In this document: one piece after another, positions 1 through 6,469 of the stretch
Layout of the letters: the number at the start of each line of letters is the position of its first letter
Numbering within the stretch: position 1 is the first letter of the stretch
Position numbers and translations under genes: made by a program
Notes under the pieces: generated by a model
Told to the model about the DNA's origin: nothing
Seen by the model: the letters and a program-made list of their open reading frames with translations, nothing else
The model's database searches: none
Origin: Synergistaceae bacterium
Lineage (GTDB): Bacteria; Synergistota; Synergistia; Synergistales; Aminobacteriaceae
Assembly (NCBI GenBank): GCA_017448375.1
Contig: JAFSLR010000352.1
Location: 1 to 6,469 of the forward strand
Direction: 5' to 3'
Length of the DNA: 6,469 bases

Positions 1-2201
1 CCGCGCATTTCCGCTTCTGCCTCGTCATATTTCCCCTTCAGGAAACCATCAACATCGTTTTTATCGTATGAATCAAACGCTCCTGATGTGTAATCTTTCA
101 CCGCTGACTCTATATTCCTGAACAAGTCCATATAGTCAACTATATAGCCGTAATCTTTATCATCACCGTCACGCCTGTTGACTCTGCATATAGCCTGAAA
201 CAAATCGTGGTCTCTCATGCTTTTATCAATGTATAAATATGTCGCATGCGGTGCGTCAAAACCTGTCAGCAATTTATCTACAACAATCAATAGCTTCATC
301 TGCGCTGGCATTTCTTTGAAGATTCTTTTCGCGTCCTCTTCAAAATCATGTGCGCTTTGTCCATTAAGCATTCGCTCATAGATTTCTTTCTTGTATTCTT
401 CCTCCCTGCTTTGATTCATGTCTGACGCTGAAGTCCTTACGCTTTTTTCTGACGGCTCATAGGACGTAACTACAGCGCATTCTGCAAAGCCTCTCGACTG
501 GAAAATTTCCCAATATTTGCACGCCTCGTATATGCTTCCCGCAACAAGCATAGCGTTTCCTCTGTCATTTGCGAGTCTTGGCTTGCTGGCCATGTCAAAT
601 ATTATGTCTGCGGCGATTCTTTCGAGTCTTTCACGTGAGCTGTATAACTTGCTGATTGTTGTCCATCGCCGTTTAAGCTCGTTCCTTGCGTGTTCAGTCA
701 GTCCGCGAGTCTTAATGTCAAAATATCGGTCTATCTTCCCTCCATCCGTCAAATACTGCTCAACATCACGCGCTTCATACCGCAAATCAACAACAACACC
801 ATCATTCACAGCCTCATTGAATTTATAAGTATGAATATACGCTCCAAATGTCGCCAAACTCGTAGGCTTGTCCGATTTCAGCAGAGGAGTCCCGGTAAAG
901 CCGATTAATTTCGCACGGGGCATTAATTTTTTCATGGCCTGATGAAGTTTTCCCGATTGAGTCCTGTGGCACTCGTCAATGAACGCGATAATATTCCCTT
1001 TGGCCTCGTAATTTTTCGGCAGATTCTCTAAAAGCTGGCGCGTATACAATTCTATGTCCGACTGACTCCCGGCGTTATGCCCGTATTTATGAATCAGCGA
1101 GCAAACTATGAAGTCTATGTTATTATTAAGGATATTACGCAGGTCTGAGCCGCTCTTAGCCCGCCTCACATGCTTTTCTCCCGTCTTCTGAAATACATCC
1201 TCAATCTGTAAGTCTAAGTCCTCGCGGTCAGTTATGATTACTACTCTGCCATCGTCTATATGTTCACGAATCCATTTCGCAAGCCACACCATAATCAGCG
1301 ATTTCCCGGATCCTTGCGTGTTCCAGATTATTCCCCCCTCACCCTGAAGGATTCGAGTCTGCGCCGCCCTCACCGCGAAATACTGGTTATGCCTCGCAAT
1401 CTTTTTCCGTCCCGCATCAAAAATCACAAAATCATGAATCAGGTTCAGGAATCTTTCACGATGGCACAATGAGATTATCCCGTCCCGCAGTATATCTTTC
1501 TCTCTCGCCTGCTCACGGCGGATTTTCTGCGACAAAGAATCCTCTGCTCTTTCATCCTCGCGCCACGTAAGATAATATTTCTCCGGGGTCTCGATAACTC
1601 CATAGCGCAATCCCTGAGAGCCATTCCCGGCCATGAGTATTTGAACCGTGCTGAAGAAGCCCTGTATGCAGTCGCGGCTTTGGTTGCGAATCATCTGCCT
1701 TATTCCCTCGCCGACAGACACGCGCGAATTTTTCAGCTCAATCATTCCCAGTGCGATTCCGTTCACGTAAAGCACCAAGTCCGGGCGTTTCGTCTCATTC
1801 AGCGAGATAGTAACTTCCTCCGCAAACGCAAAATCATTCGCGCCGATGTCCTTCCAGTCGATATAGTTCACAGTAACATCATGGCCGTCTTTGTCCTTCA
1901 CTCCCATGTCGCCGTAACGCAATAAGCCGTAAATTTTCTCGTTGAGCTGGTAAAGTGATAAGCTCTGATTCGCCGCTGTGCTTGTGAGGTCATAAATTGC
2001 GCGTGTGATTGTCTCCTCGCTGTAGTGCCGTGAACGCAAATTTTTCCGCAGAAGGTCATCAATTACGGGCGTGTTGTTCATGTTCTCGCGGCTTCCGAGA
2101 AATTCATAATGCAGGTCATCAATCAGCCAATGTTTTACGCGGTTCTGCAGCTGTCGTTCAGATTCCAATTTTGAGTCGCACCTTTCCTGTGAGAAGATCA
2201 T
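1..2201 (-). CDS. hsdR: Type I restriction enzyme R subunit HsdR (3' end missing)
   Basis: This is the motor and nuclease subunit of the type I RM complex. It pumps DNA past the enzyme using ATP and cuts when translocation stalls. The minus-strand frame is open from the first ATG (2201) to the window edge, 733 codons, with no stop. Visible parts in order: an N-terminal PD-(D/E)XK nuclease with D141 in RPDLVLY and the E-L-K triad at 155-157; Walker A TQGSGKS at 295-301; the DEAD-type box DECH at 409-412; motif III TGTP at 436-439; motif V LLTGFDAP at 644-651; and motif VI QAICRVNR at 669-676. All key residues are present, so the visible part looks functional. Family members are usually about 1,000 residues, so the C-terminal helical domain that binds the methyltransferase core lies outside the window. 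The ATG start overlaps hsdS by 44 nt. A TTG at 2168 is an alternative with a better upstream Shine-Dalgarno match but 12 nt spacing. Identity is near certain; the exact start is not. Confidence 0.97.
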   Translation of the reverse strand, partial: MIFSQERCDSKLESERQLQNRVKHWLIDDLHYEFLGSRENMNNTPVIDDLLRKNLRSRHYSEETITRAIYDLTSTAANQSLSLYQLNEKIYGLLRYGDMGVKDKDGHDVTVNYIDWKDIGANDFAFAEEVTISLNETKRPDLVLYVNGIALGMIELKNSRVSVGEGIRQMIRNQSRDCIQGFFSTVQILMAGNGSQGLRYGVIETPEKYYLTWREDERAEDSLSQKIRREQAREKDILRDGIISLCHRERFLNLIHDFVIFDAGRKKIARHNQYFAVRAAQTRILQGEGGIIWNTQGSGKSLIMVWLAKWIREHIDDGRVVIITDREDLDLQIEDVFQKTGEKHVRRAKSGSDLRNILNNNIDFIVCSLIHKYGHNAGSQSDIELYTRQLLENLPKNYEAKGNIIAFIDECHRTQSGKLHQAMKKLMPRAKLIGFTGTPLLKSDKPTSLATFGAYIHTYKFNEAVNDGVVVDLRYEARDVEQYLTDGGKIDRYFDIKTRGLTEHARNELKRRWTTISKLYSSRERLERIAADIIFDMASKPRLANDRGNAMLVAGSIYEACKYWEIFQSRGFAECAVVTSYEPSEKSVRTSASDMNQSREEEYKKEIYERMLNGQSAHDFEEDAKRIFKEMPAQMKLLIVVDKLLTGFDAPHATYLYIDKSMRDHDLFQAICRVNRRDGDDKDYGYIVDYMDLFRNIESAVKDYTSGAFDSYDKNDVDGFLKGKYDEAEAEMR

Positions 2202-3396
2202 TCATTGCGCCGTCCCGTATGCTTGAGATTTTAGCGCGTTCGGTTTCCAGTGATGATATTTCTTTGTCGAGTGCTGAGAGTGTATCAGCGATTGCTTTTT
2301 GTTCGTCGAGGGGCGGAAGGGAGATTGTTATTCTTTTTGCGTTTTTGATTGTGAATGTTCCTACCGTTGTAAAGTCGCAAACGTTAGCTATTTGAGCTTG
2401 AATATTTTTCGACAAAAACAGATAGTACAAAAATTTGGGATTGATGTCCTTGCTTTGTTTAACCCAAATGATATTACCGTCTTTGAAGTACAATTTTTCA
2501 TCAGTCTCAACGATAAACGGAAGTCCTATAGTGCCGACTCCTGTAACTAATAAATCGCCCTTCTTTACTTCTCCTGACACAGATATTTTTTTCCTGTATG
2601 TTTCCTCAGAAATAAATAACTTGTCTTTCTGTTCGCTTCCTGCGTGAAAATTTGCTATGTCTCTTGTCCGCAAAAAACGAATGCCGGATTTTTCCCATTC
2701 CGATTCAAAAACGCGTTTGCTTGATGTTATTTCACACTTAGACCCAAGCAAAACAATCTCCCAATCTCCGCAAAAACTGTAAAACCGAGTCCGCCCGGTC
2801 ATAAGCTCATCAAGTGCGCCGTCCCGGATTGCTTTCTTCTTGGTGATAAGCTCCGTGAGATTCGTTATGTGCGTGTCGAATGCTGCGAGGGTGTCGGCTA
2901 TTGCTGTTTGTTCTTTGAACGTTGGAATATGAATTGACTGCTTCAGAAAACTTTGCTTTGATAAATTGTACCTTGTTGAACCTTGCGCATGTATCCTCAT
3001 AAATTCACGACCGACTCCGCTGTTGAAGTAGTAAGACAGAAACAACGGGCTAATGTCTGTGCGCTTGAGACGGTAACCGAAGCAAAAGCTATTGAGATAA
3101 CATATTCCCGGATTATCCAAGAGAACCGCACACATTCCGACTTCTTCGGGTGTTTCTGATGACGTATTGAAAAATAAATCTCCGACATTTACGGCATTTT
3201 GTCTTTCATTTTCTCTAATGCTGACTCTGCCCAAAATTTTAATGTCTATCTTGATATTGTTTAAGACGTTCAGAAATGTGATAAATTTTCCGTTACCCGT
3301 CTCAAAATCTGCTTTCGTTTTTCCTGTAAGCCCTGAATAAGTATAGCCAATATCGGACAACTTTACTTCTTCCCAATCACCCGGACAACTCACCAT
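2158..3396 (-). CDS. hsdS: Type I restriction-modification specificity subunit HsdS
   Basis: HsdS recognises the DNA target for both methylation and restriction, and is the scaffold that binds two HsdM and two HsdR subunits. The 412-residue protein has the canonical layout: TRD1 at about 1-157, a conserved helical spacer at about 158-205, TRD2 at about 206-360, and a second conserved helical region at about 361-408. The two helical regions are clear repeats, each beginning EQ-x-AIADTL and ending in RDGA followed by LxTG. Each TRD opens with a typical GDWE segment (6-9 and 210-213). The length is normal and the frame is intact. The ATG at 3396 lies within ATGGTGA, overlapping the TGA of the shifted hsdM tail frame, which suggests translational coupling; an AGGAG lies 12 nt upstream. 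Each TRD should read one half of a split target, but which bases cannot be inferred. TRD1 carries motifs (YTYSGLTGKTK, SSETPEEVGM, LNSFCFGYR, GSTRYNLSK) that I recall from a widespread TRD class. Confidence 0.96.
   Translation of the reverse strand: MVSCPGDWEEVKLSDIGYTYSGLTGKTKADFETGNGKFITFLNVLNNIKIDIKILGRVSIRENERQNAVNVGDLFFNTSSETPEEVGMCAVLLDNPGICYLNSFCFGYRLKRTDISPLFLSYYFNSGVGREFMRIHAQGSTRYNLSKQSFLKQSIHIPTFKEQTAIADTLAAFDTHITNLTELITKKKAIRDGALDELMTGRTRFYSFCGDWEIVLLGSKCEITSSKRVFESEWEKSGIRFLRTRDIANFHAGSEQKDKLFISEETYRKKISVSGEVKKGDLLVTGVGTIGLPFIVETDEKLYFKDGNIIWVKQSKDINPKFLYYLFLSKNIQAQIANVCDFTTVGTFTIKNAKRITISLPPLDEQKAIADTLSALDKEISSLETERAKISSIRDGAMNDLLTGKVRLKIGI
2173..2304 (-). repeat. hsdS distal conserved helical repeat (CR2)
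   Basis: This codes for HsdS residues 365-408, a helix that pairs with its partner repeat at 2782-2913 and spaces the two TRDs. Both copies begin EQ-x-AIADTL and contain RDGA. The two are 609 nt apart and share an exact 12-base block (2206-2217 and 2815-2826). Its last 29 bases also code for the start of HsdR if the ATG at 2201 is used. Confidence 0.85.
2181..2188 (-). promoter_or_regulatory. Possible ribosome binding site deciding the hsdR start
   Basis: AGGAAAGG on the minus strand lies 12 nt before an in-frame TTG (2166-2168), which would reduce the overlap with hsdS to 11 nt. The upstream ATG (2199-2201) has only a weak GGGACGG about 10 nt before it. The residues between the two starts (MIFSQERCDSK) show no obvious family conservation, while the N-terminal segment after them does (ERQLQNRVKHWL). 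The ATG is retained as the default. Confidence 0.4.
2782..2913 (-). repeat. hsdS central conserved helical repeat (CR1)
   Basis: This codes for HsdS residues 162-205, the spacer helix between TRD1 and TRD2. It is the partner of the repeat at 2173-2304. Such repeats in hsdS genes elsewhere are known points for TRD exchange and spacer change; no second hsdS or recombinase is present in this window. Confidence 0.85.
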
Positions 3397-3638
3397 GTAT
3401 AGCCCATTCTCCTCAATGCAACATGTACAGACTCCCGCGATTTATCCGTGTCATTCTCAATCTCAGCAAGAGTCTGCCCGTACCTTTCCGCAATCATTAC
3501 AATACGCGACAAGCTGACATTCAAAACGTTGTCAATCTCGCTGAGAATATCCTGCTTTAATCTCGCTGTCCATTTTGAATCAAATAACAGGTGCTTGATT
3601 TCCTCTATTGAAAGCTCTGAATATTTTCTTGAACTCGT
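3390..3638 (-). pseudogene. hsdM: Frame-shifted C-terminal tail of hsdM
   Basis: This 82-codon open frame follows a TAA at 3639-3641 and runs to a TGA that overlaps the hsdS start by 7 nt. It lies in the -1 frame relative to hsdM. It has no in-frame ATG or GTG except an internal ATG late in the frame, so it is unlikely to be an independent gene. The content fits the standard end of long HsdM proteins: KYSELSIEEIKHLL, then a conserved-looking KW (residues 23-24 of this frame), a helical stretch, ERYGQTL at 51-57, a charged helix, and a final RRMGY near the stop. Joining HsdM through Q734-E735 to KYSELSIEEIK gives a natural sequence, which needs one more A in the A4 run complementary to 3624-3627. 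An AGAGG motif sits right after the truncated hsdM stop, but no good start codon follows it. I infer a single-base frameshift or sequence error; the family assignment of the tail rests on memory of HsdM C-termini, not on a search. Confidence 0.85.
3409..3413 (-). promoter_or_regulatory. Ribosome binding site of hsdS
   Basis: AGGAG on the minus strand lies 12 nt before the hsdS ATG, longer than the usual spacing. It is inside the shifted hsdM tail frame. Because the tail frame stops over the hsdS start (ATGGTGA), hsdS translation may normally be coupled to full-length HsdM. With the current frame, ribosomes stop about 210 nt earlier, at 3605-3607. Confidence 0.55.
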
Positions 3639-5830
3639 TTATCAAGCTCTTTCTTTGCAGATTTTATTTGTATATTTATATCAGCTTTTTCTATTAGGTA
3701 ACCCAGATATTCTTCTATTGCTCTAAGTTCATCTGATTGCAAATAATCAACAACGCCCATTTCTTGCAATCTCTTGAGTCTTAGTGTTATATCGGCCAAT
3801 TGTACATTGCCTTTTTCGTTAATGATATTAACAAGGAGTCCGTCATCTCCTGAACCTTCTTCGAGTTTTTCATCAAGAATTGCTTGTGTAGATTCAAGAC
3901 TAACCTCTAAGTCAGCAATTTTTTCAAGCTCTCCAGCAAAATATTCACGCTCAATAATTTCACGCGGGATTAATTCACCATCAAAGCCTGTAATTTTTCC
4001 CTTCTTATCATACTGATACGCAATCGCACACCCTGACTCGTAAGCGTATGCCCGTATCATATAAACGTCATCCTGCAACGTTTCGTTCCAGTAATTCATG
4101 AGACAGTCAAATACGCTGTATCGGTCAACAATTAAAGTATCAGCATAAAAATTCAGAATCGAGTCGCCGAGTTCCTGTATCAAAATTTTAGGATTAGTAT
4201 CACCGTCAATATTGAGGAGAGACTCGCGGGCTTTTATTTTCCATGCATCAAAAATTTCTGTGCCTTCCGTGAATTTCTGAGCGCGTAAAGTTTCATCATC
4301 CTCAAAAATTTTTTCAGCATCATCAACTCCGACAGCAATCCGCCATATTCCGCAGTCAGTGAGTGCAAAAATTTTCTTTTTGAGAGCCGGGGATATTCTC
4401 CAGATTTTAGAGAGCGTGTTAATGTCATATTCAGGGATTCCGCCGTTAAGGTGAGCTGCGATATTTTGCGGTAATGTGTCATTGGGTTTCTGAATGTAAC
4501 GGGGAACATTCATATTTCCGCCATTGACTTCTAAAATTTCGGAGTAAGGCACAAGCCGTGAATAACCTTCTATTTCTTCCTGAGCGTTATACACTCTTAC
4601 AATACGCTCAATGTCTTGCTCTCTGAGTCTGTTCTTGTTGCCGTCCTTCTTGAAGCCGCCACTAGCGTCAACGAAGAATACACCTTCACGGGCCGGAGCA
4701 TTCTCCTTGTCAATAAACATAAGACACGCGGGAATCCCGACACCGTAAAACAGATTCGGAGGAAGGCTGACGATTCCCTTGATGTATTTTGTCCTGAGAA
4801 GGTTAATGCGTATAGCTTCCTCAGCGTTGCCCCTGAATAAAACTCCGTGGGGCAGAACGATTCCGGCCTTGCCATTTGGAGCGAGGGACTTTATGACATG
4901 AAGAAGCCAAGCATAATCGCCATTTTTCGCAGGAGGAATACCAAAACCCTCAAAGCGATGATAAATATCTGCCTCGGTATTAACGCCGTCAGACCAAGAT
5001 TTATCTGAAAATGGAGGATTCATCACGATAAAATCAAAGCGTTCTAACTGTCCGAAGCTGTCAAGAAACTTAGGGTCTGACAATGTATTGCCTTTCTGTA
5101 TTTTGCCGGTGCCTCTCTGATGAAGAATGAAATTCATTTTTGCAAGTCCGGCTGTTGATATATCGATTTCCTGACCATATATCGACGCAAGCGAGAAACC
5201 TAATAAATTTACAGGAGCTTCATCGGCTGCCCTGATTAATAAACTTCCGCTTCCTGCGGCAGGGTCATAGACTGTTACCTTCTCTTTTACATTTCCAATA
5301 CCGATTAGTCTGGCAATTATTCGTGAAACTTCTGCGGGGGTATAGAACTGGCCTTTGCTCTTGCCTGATTCCTGTGCAAATTTCATCATGAAGTACTCAT
5401 ACGCATCGCCGATAATATCATCACCGCTTGCATTGTTTGAGCGGAAATCAAGCGCGGGATTCTGAAACACTCCGATGAGTCCTGAAACTTTGTCTATTAA
5501 TTCTTTTCCTGTGCCAAGCTCATTAGCATTTTCAAAGCTGACAGCAGGAAGGAAGCCACTTAATTTATTTGCTTCAAGAAATTTCTGAAGTGTTTTGTTA
5601 ACTATTTCGCCGACATCTTTTTTCCCCTTTGCTTTTATGAGGACATCAAACGACGCGCCTTCAGGAACGGTAAACTCTGAGAAAGGATCATTATTATATT
5701 TATCTGATATATATTTGAAGAACAAAAGAACCAGCACATAATCCTTATAACGTGCTGGCTCAACTCCGCCGCGAAGTTTGTTGCAGGTTTCCCATAGTGC
5801 TGAATAGATTTCTGATTTTTTCACTGGCAT
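3605..5830 (-). CDS. hsdM: Type I restriction-modification methyltransferase subunit HsdM, C-terminally truncated by a frameshift
   Basis: HsdM transfers a methyl group from S-adenosylmethionine to the N6 of adenine in the target, protecting host DNA. The 741-residue frame has the N-terminal helical domain (about 1-125, including GGVEPARYKDYVLVLLFFKYISD), then QFYTP at 161-165 at the start of the catalytic domain. The SAM-binding motif I is DPAAGSGS at 189-196 and catalytic motif IV is NPPF at 271-274. GIVLPHGVLF at 323-332 and the segment through GIPACLMFIDK at 365-375 complete the methyltransferase fold. A long charged C-terminal region follows. The catalytic motifs are intact. The ATG at 5830 has GGAG 8 nt upstream and lies 24 nt after the Rpn-like gene. 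The C-terminus is abnormal: the frame ends in QENIQSFQ, while the expected tail lies downstream in the -1 frame. A one-base gain near 3624-3627 would give 813 residues, a normal size for this HsdM class as I recall it. In type I methyltransferases the C-terminal helices help assemble with HsdS, so truncation could impair the complex. Confidence 0.96.
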   Translation of the reverse strand: MPVKKSEIYSALWETCNKLRGGVEPARYKDYVLVLLFFKYISDKYNNDPFSEFTVPEGASFDVLIKAKGKKDVGEIVNKTLQKFLEANKLSGFLPAVSFENANELGTGKELIDKVSGLIGVFQNPALDFRSNNASGDDIIGDAYEYFMMKFAQESGKSKGQFYTPAEVSRIIARLIGIGNVKEKVTVYDPAAGSGSLLIRAADEAPVNLLGFSLASIYGQEIDISTAGLAKMNFILHQRGTGKIQKGNTLSDPKFLDSFGQLERFDFIVMNPPFSDKSWSDGVNTEADIYHRFEGFGIPPAKNGDYAWLLHVIKSLAPNGKAGIVLPHGVLFRGNAEEAIRINLLRTKYIKGIVSLPPNLFYGVGIPACLMFIDKENAPAREGVFFVDASGGFKKDGNKNRLREQDIERIVRVYNAQEEIEGYSRLVPYSEILEVNGGNMNVPRYIQKPNDTLPQNIAAHLNGGIPEYDINTLSKIWRISPALKKKIFALTDCGIWRIAVGVDDAEKIFEDDETLRAQKFTEGTEIFDAWKIKARESLLNIDGDTNPKILIQELGDSILNFYADTLIVDRYSVFDCLMNYWNETLQDDVYMIRAYAYESGCAIAYQYDKKGKITGFDGELIPREIIEREYFAGELEKIADLEVSLESTQAILDEKLEEGSGDDGLLVNIINEKGNVQLADITLRLKRLQEMGVVDYLQSDELRAIEEYLGYLIEKADINIQIKSAKKELDKRVQENIQSFQ

Positions 5831-5838
5831 GGTATCTT

Positions 5839-5842
5839 CTCC
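5839..5842 (-). promoter_or_regulatory. Ribosome binding site of hsdM
   Basis: GGAG on the minus strand lies 8 nt before the hsdM ATG, near-ideal Shine-Dalgarno spacing. It supports 5830 as the start. It sits in the 24-nt gap after the Rpn-like stop, which is too short to show a separate promoter, so hsdM is probably transcribed from further upstream. Confidence 0.75.
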
Positions 5843-5854
5843 GATAGCTTGAGT

Positions 5855-6469
5855 TTAAATTATGCTGATTTCTTCCATCGACAAATCAGTAAACTGATGT
5901 ATCTGACTGTCGCTCATTCCGGCATCGCGCAATCTTCTGGCAGTATTGATTTTTTCTTCTCGTTTCCCAAGTTCAATACCCTGATTTAGTATCGTCTTAC
6001 CCTCATGTTCTAATACACGACCGCCCAATATTTCCTTCACCCCTTTCTGCACTTTCTCATATCTCATCGCTAGACCCTCAAGCACTTTCTTACTCATGTC
6101 CAATATTACACGCCTATAGTACACTGAGATTTTTCCTTCCGCTACCGCTTTATCCAACCCAGCCATAAACTTCACATACTCTTCCTTCAGCTTCTCAAGC
6201 TCTAAGCTGTCTGACTCATACTTCTTTAATTTATTCTCTAAGTTGAATATATAGAATGGCAACAGAAAGTATAACCCCTTCACGAACATATCTGCCAATG
6301 TATAGCTCTTCACTTTCACCACTGGCACTTCAAAGCTCACTTTTCCGCCGGGTGTTCGCATCTCTATTGTCATTCGATCCGGCGTAGTTCTCTTACTTCG
6401 AAGGAAGATTATTGAAGCATTCGGGATGTTCACTGTCAGCTTATTCCCGACCACACTCCCGGCATCAAG
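5855..6469 (-). CDS. Rpn-like / PD-(D/E)XK nuclease-transposase family protein, C-terminal part (5' end missing)
   Basis: The frame is open to the right window edge: codons before the GTG at 6454 read L-D-A-G-S with no stop, so the real start is probably outside. About 204 residues are visible. From the visible N-side they show a beta-rich segment (NIPNASIIFLRSKRTTPDRMTIEMR), then FEVPVVKVKSYTLADMFVKGLYFLLPFYIF, a charged helix (LEKLKEEYVKF), and GKISVYYRRVILDMSKKV. The end is EILGGRVLEHEGKTIL followed by a short helical tail (TARRLRDAGMSDSQIHQFTDLSMEEISII). This order resembles the C-terminal half of Rpn-type proteins (recombination-promoting nuclease/putative transposase), common in anaerobic bacteria. 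The N-terminal nuclease motifs that would prove this are not in the window. It ends 24 nt before hsdM on the same strand, so it may be co-transcribed with the RM operon. The tail looks like a small helical protein-interaction or regulatory module, which is a guess. No Rpn catalytic residue can be checked here. Confidence 0.6.
   Translation of the reverse strand, partial: LDAGSVVGNKLTVNIPNASIIFLRSKRTTPDRMTIEMRTPGGKVSFEVPVVKVKSYTLADMFVKGLYFLLPFYIFNLENKLKKYESDSLELEKLKEEYVKFMAGLDKAVAEGKISVYYRRVILDMSKKVLEGLAMRYEKVQKGVKEILGGRVLEHEGKTILNQGIELGKREEKINTARRLRDAGMSDSQIHQFTDLSMEEISII

Noticed and set aside
517..908. Plus-strand open frames at 517-828 and 690-908
   Set aside because: They are antisense to the hsdR helicase region, which is continuous and carries TGTP, motif V and motif VI.
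1260..2395. Plus-strand open frames at 1260-1472, 1641-1925 and 2009-2395
   Set aside because: They lie opposite hsdR and the end of hsdS, whose translations show full family motifs. The plus-strand products have no recognisable domain.
2158..3396. Phase-variable inversion of hsdS
   Set aside because: The window has no second hsdS or silent TRD cassette, no inverted copies of the repeats and no recombinase gene. The repeats are direct and are the normal CR1/CR2 pair.
3618..3630. Programmed -1 frameshift site in hsdM
   Set aside because: The zero-frame codons CAA GAA AAT do not form an X-XXY-YYZ heptamer, and I see no strong downstream stem or pseudoknot. A simple one-base indel explains the shift.
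3390..3638. A stand-alone small regulatory gene between hsdM and hsdS
   Set aside because: There is no suitable start codon, and the product fits the HsdM C-terminus in sequence, position and predicted length.
4234..4875. Minus-strand frames at 4234-4509 and 4597-4875
   Set aside because: They are out-of-frame shadows inside the intact hsdM catalytic region and show no domain.
5831..5854. A promoter or terminator between the Rpn-like gene and hsdM
   Set aside because: The gap is 24 nt with a ribosome site and no hairpin followed by a T run, so it cannot be supported.

Overview
The window carries most of a type I restriction-modification (RM) operon, read entirely on the minus strand. From right to left it holds the 3' part of an Rpn-like (PD-(D/E)XK nuclease/transposase-type) gene, hsdM (DNA adenine methyltransferase), hsdS (sequence specificity) and hsdR (restriction translocase/nuclease). 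hsdR runs off the left edge after 733 codons and the Rpn-like gene runs off the right edge. Almost every base is coding. No tRNA, rRNA, CRISPR array, terminator hairpin or clear promoter was found, and no stretch over 300 bases lacks a gene.

The genes are packed as one transcription unit. The Rpn-like stop lies 24 nt before the hsdM start, which has a good GGAG ribosome site. The hsdM tail frame overlaps the hsdS start by 7 nt, and hsdS overlaps hsdR by 44 nt if hsdR uses its first ATG. HsdM and HsdS would form an M2S1 methyltransferase; adding two HsdR subunits gives the restriction complex, which translocates unmethylated DNA on ATP and cuts at a distance. HsdS has the classical two-half layout with two target-recognition domains (TRDs), so a bipartite recognition sequence is expected. 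The sequence recognised cannot be read from the DNA.

The main anomaly is in hsdM. Its frame stops after 741 residues, but the roughly 210 bases between that stop and hsdS encode, in the -1 frame, a segment that looks like the usual HsdM C-terminus. One extra A in a run of four A's (complement of 3624-3627) would fuse the two into an 813-residue protein ending exactly at the hsdS start. This is a frameshift mutation, a sequencing or assembly error, or less likely a recoding or variable site. I see no wholly new system here. The other points of interest are the Rpn-like gene beside the operon, and AT-rich TRD segments inside hsdS.

The host is uncertain. Moderate GC with local AT-rich patches, plus an Rpn-like protein of the type I recall from anaerobic gut and rumen bacteria (Clostridia, Synergistota, Spirochaetota), suggests an anaerobic host-associated bacterium. 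That is a weak inference.
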